DNA of 64,000 nucleotides from Heterodera schachtii (taxonomy: Eukaryota > Nematoda > Chromadorea > Rhabditida > Heteroderidae): positions 1,411,077 to 1,475,076 of the forward strand of contig SIJG01000014.1 in NCBI GenBank assembly GCA_023374025.1, written 5' to 3'. Shown here piece by piece: positions 55,013 to 64,000 of this stretch. Both the position numbers and the translations under genes were made by a program. Each line of letters starts with the position of its first letter. The first letter of the stretch is position 1. Below the pieces are notes generated by a model. That model searched no databases. It had not been told where the DNA came from and saw only the letters and a program-made list of their open reading frames with translations.

Positions 55013-56806
55013 AATTAATTTAAAAAAATGGAAATTTCTCAAATAAATTATTAAAAAATTTTAATTGTTGAAATTTTTTGATCTTTTGAAAATTTTTTAA
55101 AGATTATTTTATTTGCTGTTGAATCTATCGAAATATTTTTGTTTAAATAATTTTAAATTACAAACTCTTAATTAATATTTATTTATTTTTTGAAAAATTG
55201 TGAATAATTTTACAGGATCTGGTTGACCAGATTAGCCGAACTCGGTTTAAAAACTTGGACCCGTCAATACTCGGACCTGCTGTTTTTTGCCCAAATACCC
55301 GGACCCGTGTAATTATTTTTTAACTGACTGATTTTTTGGCGCTATGTAATTTCGACACTGGGTAAATTCGACACTGAGTATTTTCGACACTAAGTAATTT
55401 GACACAGGGCGCTATTTAATTTCGACACTGGGTAAATTCGACACTGAGTATTTTCGACACTAAGTAATTTCGACACTGAGTATTTTCCGTACCAGGTGTT
55501 TTCGACAGTGATTGGTTTCGACAGTAATTTTTAATTAATTTTCTACATGCGTTATTCTACACATGAATTTATATGAATATACAACAATTGCATATACAAA
55601 ATTTATAATTGAAGTAAGTAATAAAAAATAAGACTTGTATGTTTTTTTGCCAAAAATTTATTGCTTTTACTTTTTCTATACAAATATCTCCTGGTGGAAT
55701 CTAGTCAAAAATACAACAAATTTCTTAGATAAGATTCTCGAATTGTGTGGGAAAATCTGTTAACTAATGCCGGGTTTGAGTGCCAAAATTCAAATCTGCA
55801 CAGACTCTTAAGCAAGAATTCGAAAATCTCGAACCCCTCTACAGGGCAAATGTAGCACTTCTTCCTCTCGCAATTTTTTTTTGATTTCAAATTCTTTAGC
55901 ACTCGCTTGTTTAAAATTTTGTTTTGTTTAGTTGGAGATGCTGCGAGTTATGGATTATCAAAACAACCAATACAAAAAAGGCAGTGAACACTGATCAGTA
56001 TATTTTTTGAATTAGCGCCCCAAACTATCGCATTTGGCATTATGAATCATTTTGTCTAACACTTACACTGTGTTTGATGTTTTACTCATAGTTATACCGG
56101 GTCGGGGTCACTTTGGCGCGGGACATTTTGGCGCCGCAAAATTTAAAGTATTCTAACTTTTTTCTTATCCAACCAAATAAAATAATCTTGATATTATTCA
56201 ATAGATCTAAGTGTTCTCTAAATTCGAAAATCTCGAACCCCTCTACAGGGCAAATGTAGCACTTCTTCCTCTCGCAATTTTTTTTTGATTTCAAATTCTT
56301 TAGCACTCGCTTGTTTAAAATTTTGTTTTGTTTAGTTGGAGATGCTGCGAGTTATGGATTATCAAAACAACCAATACAAAAAAGGCAGTGAACACTGATC
56401 AGTATATTTTTTGAATTAGCGCCCCAAACTATCGCATTTGGCATTATGAATCATTTTGTCTAACACTTACACTGTGTTTGATGTTTTACTCATAGTTATA
56501 CCGGGTCGGGGTCACTTTGGCGCGGGACATTTTGGCGCCGCAAAATTTAAAGTATTCTAACTTTTTTCTTATCCAACCAAATAAAATAATCTTGATATTA
56601 TTCAATAGATCTAAGTGTTCTCTATTAGCCTGCATAATTCTAGAAAAATATATTCGTTTTAACAAAAAAATATGGCGTGCGGCGCCAAAATGGCCAGTAA
56701 AAGTCAGTTTTTTGATGTTTTTTGGCTATCTTTTTTGTATCTCTACTAAATTTTTTGAAATTTTGCAGGCTATTAGCGACTATCAAGCGTTTTTAAATCA
56801 CATCAA
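55013..56806 (-). repeat. large inverted repeat, right arm (B) with two 404-bp units
   Basis: Mirror of 49006-51203, lying directly between the two copies of repeat A. Includes a TTTCGACACTG array at 55345-55530 and two 404-bp units (about 55816-56219 and 56220-56623). Confidence 0.9.
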
Positions 56807-58164
56807 TTATTTATTAGTATTTGACCTGGACAAAAATCCAGATCTAGGTCCAACCAAGCAGGTTGCCAAAAATGGCCTGGATCTGTATCTGGGAAAAATC
56901 TAGGTTTGGATCCAGGTCCAGCTCGAGCTCTAATGAATAGATTTATTAAATAGTCAATATCAGTTTTTGTCGATTTTATGAATTTAAACATGTGAGAATT
57001 TTGAAACCCGGCAGTGCCGATAGGCGCAATGACAATTTTGTGGATTTTTGGTTTTTTTTAATTTTAGTGGATTTTTGGGCGCCTGGGACGCCGACAGGCG
57101 CTGCCGGTAAGATTTTTGGGATTTTTTGCTAGATATTTACAGATTTATCCAAAAAGGACATTTTGATGGATTAAGAGGGATTTGAACCTGAACATTTTAA
57201 TTAATTTTTATAATTTTTCCTTCCCTCAAATTTGAACGGTAATTTGACCCAGACCCCCCATTCTTACCAGTGGACCCAGACCTGGGTCGGGAACCGGGTA
57301 TTGGTTTTTCAAAAAGTCGGGTCCCGCGTCCAGGTCTTGAAAAAGCCGGGTATCCGCGTCTGGACCCGGTCGGATACCCGGATCCGTGTAGCCCTGATTT
57401 AAACCATTTTTAAGCGGAAAAAACGAAATTTAAACATTTAATTTCGACTTTTTGTTCTGAAAACTCGTATCAATAATCTCGAAAACTCCTAAAAAAAAAA
57501 TTTTTTTTTATAATTTTTGCAAAAAGGGCTGGTAGATATAGTAGTTCATGTTCTCTATTAGGCAGGCTTTATTTAAAAATTGTCGATTTTGAACTTATGT
57601 TTTTTGGTTTGCAAACAATTTTTTAAGAGGATGTCAAGTCGGGAAATGTGTTCAGGATATTTTCTGGGTCTCTGATCACTCCCCATTTAACCCGATTCTA
57701 AATCTCAGAGCAGCAGAACTCGAACATACATGGCTTCGATTTGTTCTTATTTCTAAGAAATGTTCTGATTTTGGGGTAGTGGCACAATCCCTTCCACTAT
57801 ACTAACAAGGGAACATTCCGAACTGTAACCACCCAGATCACTTTAAAACCACTTCTATCGTGTAGAGCATAGTCGATTTACTATAGTAAATTTTCGGCTT
57901 TTTTGGCCCCGGCGCCAAAAGTGATCAGAAAAAAGTGATCAAAGTTTCGGAAAATCAATAAAAATAACAAAATTTTTAAAAATTCATATAAAAACCAAAA
58001 ATAATGATAGAATAACTAAACTTATTTTCAAATGATCAGAAAACAATTCTCTATCAAATAGCATAATAAACAAATTTAAATAACGGCATAAAAATATGAT
58101 AGGTGGAATAATACTTTGACAAAAAAATCCAAATAATTCACCATCTGTCGGACGGATCCGAACC
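56806..58164 (-). repeat. inverted repeat A', right copy
   Basis: Mirror of 53620-54977, starting exactly where arm B stops. A, B and A' thus form a 4.5-kb unit with 1.36-kb inverted ends. The outer end is GGACGGATCCGAACC. Confidence 0.9.
57699..57812 (-). other. tRNA-Asp/Glu-like sequence, mirrored copy
   Basis: Reverse complement of 53972-54085, with the same A-box (CCACTATACTAACAAGGGA on the plus strand) and B-box words. Confidence 0.45.
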
Positions 58165-58183
58165 CACGCCAATGCGTAATAAC

Positions 58184-59084
58184 TAGAGACCGGAAATTTC
58201 AAATTTGCGGATCCTGTTGCAGGATTGGAATTCAAAATTTTTGCAGGACCGGATCCGGCCGGATTAATCCTGCAAATCCTGCAATCCTGCAAATCCTGCA
58301 TTCAAAATTTGCCGGATCCTGCGCAGGATTGCGGATTTTTGGAAATTTTGAAAAAATTTCAATTAAATTTCAAAAATTTTCCAAAAAAGAAAAAATGCCT
58401 GATAATTTGAAAAAGAAATTTTTAGGGGTTGGCTGGGATGCATTAAAAGGGGCGACTAAGATTTTTCAAATGGGTCAGACGGTAAAAAGAGATCGGGAAT
58501 CAAATCTGTTAATGGTCGATAAATTTGACTATTTTTTGCTTTTCAAAAATGCTTTTTTTCGGCGCAATTTTTTCAAAAACTAGGAACAAAGGGGTCCGGC
58601 TGTGCCGATAGGCGCCGTCTGAAAATTTTTTTGGAAAATTTTGTCAATTTCTTAACTGATTTTGTCCAAATGATCAAATGTCGCACATTTTGACTCATTT
58701 CTACAGGATTAATAAGTAAAAGCCGATCCGCCTGCGGTGCCGATAGGCGCCGCCGGGAAATTTTTTTTGCAAATTCTAGGTAAAATTGAGATGAAAATTG
58801 GGTCTAATTTGTTGAATTTATTATAAATTTATTCAAAAATTTTGGCATTCTGTTCTTCAAAATTTTCAAAAAATCAATGAAATCCTGCCGGATCCTGCAC
58901 AAAAATCAAATTTGCGGATCCTGTTGCAGGATTGGAATTCAAAATCTTTTGCCGGACCGGATCCGGCCGGATTAATCCTGCAAATCCTGCAATCCTGCAA
59001 ATCCTGCATTTTCCAAAAAATGCAGGATTGCGGATTGGGATCCTGCAAAATCCTGCGCAGGATCCGGTCCTGCTCCGGTCTCTA
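58184..59084. mobile_element. MITE with TAGAGACCGG tips, 8-bp TSD and ATCCTGCA minisatellite
   Basis: A 901-bp element. The ends are TAGAGACCGGA and, inverted, TCCGGTCTCTA. The 8-bp repeat GTAATAAC flanks it (58176-58183, 59085-59092), with T at position 2 and A at position 7. Tips of the form TAGNG and that TSD pattern fit hAT. Inside both ends lie arrays of CAAATCCTGCA / AATCCTGCAAATCC (58245-58330, 58915-59060) around GGATCCGGCCGGATT, and two GTGCCGATAGGCGCC hairpins. No transposase. Confidence 0.85.
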
Positions 59085-59129
59085 GTAATAACATGTAAGA
59101 GAAAAAAAATCTATTTTTTTTGCTGGCAT

Positions 59130-59262
59130 TTTCATTTGATCACTTTTTTCTGATCACTTTTAGCGCCGGGGCCAAAAAAGCCGATCGACTATGCTCTACA
59201 CGATAGAAGTGGTTTAAGTGATCTGGGTGGTTACAGTTCGTAATATTCCCTTGTAAGTCAGA
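59130..59262 (+). repeat. third, truncated copy of the repeat-A segment
   Basis: TTTGATCACTTTTTTCTGAT through GTTACAGTTCGTAATATTCC repeats 53845-53980 with small deletions; it breaks off in the tRNA-like part (CCCTTGTAAGTC). Confidence 0.75.
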
Positions 59263-59344
59263 GGAGGCTCCGCCCCTTTTTGTCATTTTGAATTGTCGTT
59301 TGGCGGTATGTTAATGAAAAAGAGAAAAAGAAACTAAAAATAGC

Positions 59345-59778
59345 GGTCTACGTCAGTTGGGCGCCCACGGTTGGGCGCTCACGTTTGGGCCCGCATGGTT
59401 GGGCGCCAGAATGTTTTTCCACTATAACTTTCTATAACTTTTTTTCTTTATCATCCAAATCCAACATTGTTGGTATCATTCGAAGCTTAATGTATTTAGA
59501 AACTTTTCTAAGCTATTGCGATTAGACAAATACCAAAAAAGTTATACATGAAAATTGCGAAAAACTCGAAATTTTGAAGTTTTTTCTTAATAAAAATTTT
59601 TTCAGGCATGAAAATCTTTTCGCTTTTTGTAAGACTAATAGAGCATGTTAAGAGCTTTCGAATGTACCAAGATTGTTGGATTTGGATAACAAATAAAAAA
59701 GCTATATTGGAAAAACGTGCTGGCGCCCAAACGTGCTAGCGCCCAACCGTGGGCGCCCAACCATGGGCGCCCATAGTG
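59345..59778. mobile_element. foldback element with GGGCGCCCAACCGTG arms
   Basis: The left array (CAGTTGGGCGCCCACGG..., 59353-59410) is mirrored by 59722-59776 (GGCGCCCAAACGTGCTAGCG...). The internal core ATCCAACATTGTTGGTATCA is mirrored by GTACCAAGATTGTTGG. Same architecture as 36088-36540 with GGGCGCC instead of GGGCCC. Confidence 0.8.
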
Positions 59779-59811
59779 AAGGAAAAGAAATTTTTTTTTC
59801 ATTATTTGTGT

Positions 59812-60475
59812 TTGAGGAGAGAAAAGGGGGGAGATTGATTGAGTGAGAGCGAGATGAGAGATGAAGAGAGAGGGAGAGAAAGGGAGCGAGAGAGGGAGAA
59901 AGGAAGTGAGAGAGAAAAACAGAGAAAGGAAATGAGAGAGAGGGGTGGAGCGAGGCGAGAAAAAGGGGGGAGAGAGATAAAAGATTAAGACAGATGGGGA
60001 GAGGGATAGAGATTTAGAGAAAGAGCGAGAGAGGGAGAAAAGAAGTGTGTGCAAGAGAGATAGAGAGAGAGAGAGAGAGAGATAAGAAAGAGAGAGAGAG
60101 AGAGAGAAAGGAAACTAGAGAGAGAGGTGGAGGGAGGAGAGAAAAAGGGGAGAGAAGATTGAGTGAGAGAGAGAGATGAGATTAAGAGAGAGCGAGAGAA
60201 AGGGATAGAGAGAGAGAGAAATTAAGAGAAAGGGAGAGAGGAAGTGAGAGAGAGAGGGGAGAATGAAAGGGATTGTGAAAAGAGAGAGAAAGGAAGAGAG
60301 AGATAGGGAGAGAGAGAAATTAAGAAAAAGGGAGAGAGCGAGAAAGGAAGTGAGAGAGAGAGAGAGAGTGAGAGGAGGGAGAGGTAGGGCACGAAGAGTA
60401 AAGGGAAAGAGAATGGAGAAAAAAGAGAGAAGTAGAGAGAGGAGATAAAGGAGAAGAGAAATGAGACATGGAAAT
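59812..60475 (+). repeat. GA-rich simple sequence
   Basis: About 650 bp almost purely of A and G, with GAGAGA runs and loose 60-70 bp higher-order units (GGGAGAGAG, GAAATTAAGA). Open frames here are composition artefacts. Confidence 0.9.
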
Positions 60476-60800
60476 TTTTATCAAAGTTTTAAACTCTGAG
60501 ATAAAACAGAGCGGTTGGCGCCGCGAAGCGGCGCCCAAGCGCTCGTTTTGTTTTGGTTCTTAAAATTATTCATAAATTTTGAAATTTTATGGCAAATTGT
60601 CACTCTGGAAATTTTCAAATTTGACGCAATTTTATCATTCTGTAGGAAAAAAATCTGTTGAAAAAGTAGCCAAAACTTTAAAAAATTTTGCAGGCGGCGC
60701 TTATCAGAACTGCCGGACCCTAAAATCCTTTATTTTCTTAAAAATTTGATCAAAATCACAAAATTCGGCAATTTAGGATAAAATCTGTAAAAGATTGCAC

Positions 60801-61747
60801 GGTACTAGTGCAGTTGGTACGCCACAAATATTTTTTTTTTTTTGTTTAAAGTCGTATAAAAAATATTTTAAGGGTTTTCAGGGCGCTGATTATGAATCCG
60901 ACCTCCATTTCGACCAATTCTGAGGGTAATACTGAAGTTTATCCCCCCCATTTTTCGAAAAAATAAAAGTTTTTAAAAAAGCCATGTAAAACACATTTCC
61001 TTGGGGTTTTCTGGGTCGCTGATCATGAATCTGGCATTCATTTTGACTAATTTCGAATCCCGGACCCGAATTCGAACAAAAAGTCGAAAATTAAAAAATT
61101 TCAAAATTCACTTTTACGTTCATATCTGTACAGAATAGTTATTTTTTGATGTTTCAACGGTTTTTGACTGGATTTAGCTTGTTTTGGTCAATTTTGTAAC
61201 AAAAGCGAGAATTTTGAAATTTTTAATTTTTGACTTTTTGTTCGAATTCGGGTCAGGGATTCGAAATTAGTCAAAATGAATGCCAGATTCGTAATCAGCG
61301 ACCCTGAAAACCCCAAGGAAAAGTGTTTTACACGGCTTTTTTAAAAATTTTAATTTTTTTCGAAAAATGGGGGGGGGATAAACTTCAGTATTACCATTCT
61401 GAGTCCCGAACTCAAATTCGAACATTTGGTCGAAAAGTCAAAAATTCTCAAAAAATGTTTTTACCAAATAAATATAATCAAAAATATAGAGCAACTAATT
61501 TTCGCATGGGTACAAATCCGCGATCGACATAAAAACTATTTGTCCATGAAAAATTAGTTTCTTTATGGTAAAAAACATTAAAGAATTTTTGACTTTTCGA
61601 CCAATTGTTCGAATTTGAGTTCGGGATTCAGAATTGGTCGAAATAGAGGTCGGATTCATAATCAGCGCCCTCGAAAACCCTTAAAATATTTTTTATACGA
61701 CTTAAACAAAAAAAAAATATTTGTGGCGTACCAACTGCACTAGTACC
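60801..61747. mobile_element. palindromic MITE (outer), tips GGTACTAGTG, 8-bp TSD
   Basis: The ends GGTACTAGTGCAGTTGGTAC and, inverted, GTACCAACTGCACTAGTACC; the 8-bp repeat GATTGCAC at 60793-60800 and 61748-61755. Arms include CGCTGATTATGAATCCGACC, mirrored at about 61655. Without the inner insertion and its TSD the element is about 468 bp. Confidence 0.88.
60925..61395. mobile_element. palindromic MITE (inner, nested), tips GGTAATACTG, 8-bp TSD
   Basis: A 471-bp element inserted in the outer MITE. The ends are GGTAATACTGAAGTTTATCC and its inverse; the 8-bp repeat ATTCTGAG is at 60917-60924 and 61396-61403. Arms contain CGCTGATCATGAATCTGGC and its mirror. Same family as 4900-5374. Confidence 0.9.
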
Positions 61748-61908
61748 GATTGCACTAAATAATTGTAGCAATTTCGAAAACATTCTGATTTTTGTCCATA
61801 ATCTTTTTTTCCGAATCGAAGCCCTGAACAAAAGTCAAATTCGAATTTTGTTTTTTGATATTTTCAGCAATTTTTTTCCTAATTGGTACTCAACTGAGAG
61901 TAAATTAA

Positions 61909-62079
61909 ATGGTTCACGAAAACATCCATTGGTCCCGGCCACGCAAATTTGGGCCTGGCTCGCGCTCGTGTCGCGTATGTTTCAGTCATCATGGACTCAT
62001 TCGAAAATATTCACTGAACGTTTGCCGTCGCTGCTTCCGCGAATACGCCTCCGACATTGGATTCAAGAAACTCGATTGA
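61909..62079 (+). CDS. RPS29: 40S ribosomal protein S29 (uS14)
   Basis: Single-exon 56-aa protein of the small ribosomal subunit head, binding 18S rRNA. It begins [19 protein letters not shown] and ends [11 protein letters not shown], colinear with other eukaryotic S29 proteins over the full length. The four zinc ligands are present as CRVC and CRRC. A TTTTCAG lies 43 nt before the ATG, a likely spliced-leader acceptor (inference). The next gene begins about 200 bp downstream on the same strand. The adjacent nested MITEs end 150 bp upstream. Confidence 0.95.
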   Translation: MVHENIHWSRPRKFGPGSRSCRVCFSHHGLIRKYSLNVCRRCFREYASDIGFKKLD

Positions 62080-62285
62080 ATTGATGGAAAAGGCCCGAGT
62101 ATTTTTCATTGTTTTGCCGGAAGCATTGTTATCAATCACAAATTATTGTTGAATTTTTTTTTGATAAATCAAAAAGTTTTATCGCCCTTTTTATATATAT
62201 TTTTTATTGAATTACAAATGCAATTTTTGACATATTGTTGATTTTGTGCAACTTGTTGTATTCGTTAATTGTGCATTTCTATGAG

Positions 62286-64000
62286 GTTACTCCATTCAGT
62301 GCCAAAGAGAGTGGAAAAGCACCGATGAATCATTGTATTCCTGACCGAAAATTGCAGCCCGATGGTGCGCCTATTCACAATGGTGTCATTATCACGTCGC
62401 CGTTGCAGGGAAACATTGTGCATTTCGTATTTCGGGACAAAGACTCGCCACTCTTCGCAATGCCACGGGGACTGTGAGCTTTTTTAAGATTTTATCGTTG
62501 AATGATTTTTCGTTCTAATCCCAGCCGGTAATTTTCTCATTTACAGTTTTGTCTGCAAAAATCCATATGGCATGAAAAATGCACAAATTATTCGACATGA
62601 AAAAACTCTGGAGTTCGGCGATACAATCATTTTCACGGCCGAAGAACGAACGAACACAGTGTTGGATTACGAGAAGGGACTGCAAGTGTTTGAGACGGAC
62701 TGCAATTATGGCAAATATTTGGTGATTCTATTTTTTATAACTCTTACAATTAATATATGCAAAAAATTTGTCTAATTTTATTAACTTCGGGAGCTTTTTT
62801 AGGTGAAATCGGTGTGCATTTTGCCACCCGCCAATAAAGACCCTTCGCGCTGTTGGTGTGACTATTTCGGTTGGATTGATTTAACTAAGGAGCAAAGTGA
62901 AGAGTTGCACATGCGCGCCATGGCGGACGTGCCCCTTTACACTTGGGTGGCCATTGAGATCCACGGGGACAGAGTTGTGCCGAAATATCACGATTTTATC
63001 GAAATTGCGGTCGATGAGCGAAAAAATGTGTGGGACGTGGTATGAATTAAGATTAATAATAAAAAAAATTACTATGATTAGCTTTACGACAAAATTTTAA
63101 GGAATGGAATTTGCACAACGAAAACCGCCCAAAAGGCAATTCGTACAAATGGGAAATAACGGACGATGAGGACGACGAGGAGCCGGACTTTATCGAAAAG
63201 TCCGAGGACCAGCTTTTGGATGTGAGTGATTCTGATGAGTGACGCTGTTGATGTTGTTGGCATTTTGTTTTTACAAATTTAATACAAAATTTTGCTTAGG
63301 TAAAACTGAAATTGGAAGGCTGCTTAATCGGCACGAGAGAGTTGTACTGCAACGAACTGAAGGAGCATCGCGTGTACGTCGGCTTGTGGCAGAAGCACCA
63401 GTGCAAAGCGGACAATGTGCCGCTAGGCCAACGCTGCAACTTCGACGCCTATTTCAACGGTCACTCATCCCACCTTTTTGTCGAATGAATTCCCAAATCC
63501 CGGCTTATTTTTTATGATTTCATTTTCAGATATCCATGGAATTTACATTGCCTATTTCTGTGAGTTTGGTGAGGATGAGGACGAGGATTGGCTGTGTGAC
63601 GTGTTTCTGCCGGAGTTTGACAATGAGCCAACTGTGGTCGGTCAATGGCTTTTGTTGAGCGTGTTCCCTTTTTGTTTAGTATTTGGCGTCTTTTTCAGAT
63701 TGGTGTCACAATTTATCCAAGTGAAACGTGGGGCGCTCTGTACAAAACATCTTTTTTTGGGGTTTGTTGTTTCATTTTCCATGTAATTTCTTGCTCCTAT
63801 TTTCTCCTTTCGCTTACTCTTTTTCATTCTCTCTCTTTTTTGTCTCTTCCTTCTCTGTTCTAGGTAAATATTGATCATAGTCCCCAAATTCAAAAATGCA
63901 TAAAAACGGTCAGAATCGATGTAAAAAGGTTCGAAATGGGTTGGAAAATTAGAATTATGGGCGCGCTTGCCCTTTTTCAGAATGAAAAGTGCCGAAAATG
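62286..64000 (+). CDS. unrecognised acidic Cys-containing protein, 5' uncertain, 3' beyond the window
   Basis: Exons (phases agree throughout): about 62286-62473, 62547-62721, 62803-63039, 63102-63221, 63300-63459, 63530-63636, 63699-63761, 63864-63928 and 63981 onward; the frame is also open upstream to about 62235 without an ATG, so the first exon may be earlier. Visible text: VTPFSAKESGKAPMNHCIPD, NIVHFVFRDKDSPLFAM, FGDTIIFTAEERTN, CWCDYFGWIDLTKEQSEELH, an acidic patch (ITDDEDDEEPDFIEKSED), ELKEHRVYVGLWQKHQCK, and GEDEDEDWLCDVFLPEFD. No membrane span or catalytic motif stands out. Segments spaced about 110 residues apart look loosely alike (V-F-x(n)-C-x(n)-FGD / YFGW / CEFGED), which might mean repeats. 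Not identified. Confidence 0.7.

Noticed and set aside
59635..60538. Ser/Leu or Arg/Glu-rich frames in the GA-rich tract
   Set aside because: Translation of a purine-only simple repeat.

Overview
The window is nuclear DNA of a small-genome animal, most probably a nematode. Genes have many short introns (about 45-100 nt) with TTTTCAG-type acceptors. Same-strand genes sit 200-450 bp apart in operon-like runs, FLYWCH/Merlin-type transposon debris is present, and the protein set is conserved metazoan. Clade and species cannot be fixed from the sequence alone. I re-joined exons by hand using GT-AG sites, reading phase and resemblance to known families. Where the whole coding length closes in frame I say so.

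Gene-rich part, 1-32 kb: KRI1 (3' end) and WBP2 (+); a 1330-codon Gln-rich gene with a TFPT/INO80F-like C-terminal coiled coil (+); RhoGDI (-); a run KIAA0930 - AKAP17A - NSRP1 (+, two splicing-related proteins next to each other); then TOM1 and CUTA (-, CUTA upstream of TOM1). The 5-kb intron of RhoGDI holds the most striking object in the window: an intact two-ORF LINE whose 5' end is fused to a full-length U6 snRNA sequence and, before that, a tRNA-like segment. It is inserted in a palindromic MITE with an apparently perfect 171-bp target duplication.

Repeat-rich part, 32-62 kb: a 1.6-kb element with about 110-bp inverted ends, an 8-bp target duplication and a relic of a FLYWCH plus ISXO2-type (Merlin-like) transposase; many palindromic elements; two related genes for small putatively secreted Cys proteins (38.1-39.2 kb and 42.8-47.0 kb); and from 48 to 59 kb a gene-free block of interleaved multi-kilobase inverted repeats, tandem 404-bp units, satellite arrays and GCGAAGC hairpin arrays. 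Many palindromic elements carry exact 8-bp target duplications (4.9, 7.3, 24.2, 32.4, 58.2, 60.8, 60.9 kb). Several have inverted ends made of short tandem motifs (foldback-like), and several share one subterminal core although their tips differ.

Right end, 62-64 kb: ribosomal protein S29 (56 aa), followed on the same strand by an unrecognised acidic, Cys-containing multi-exon gene that runs off the window.
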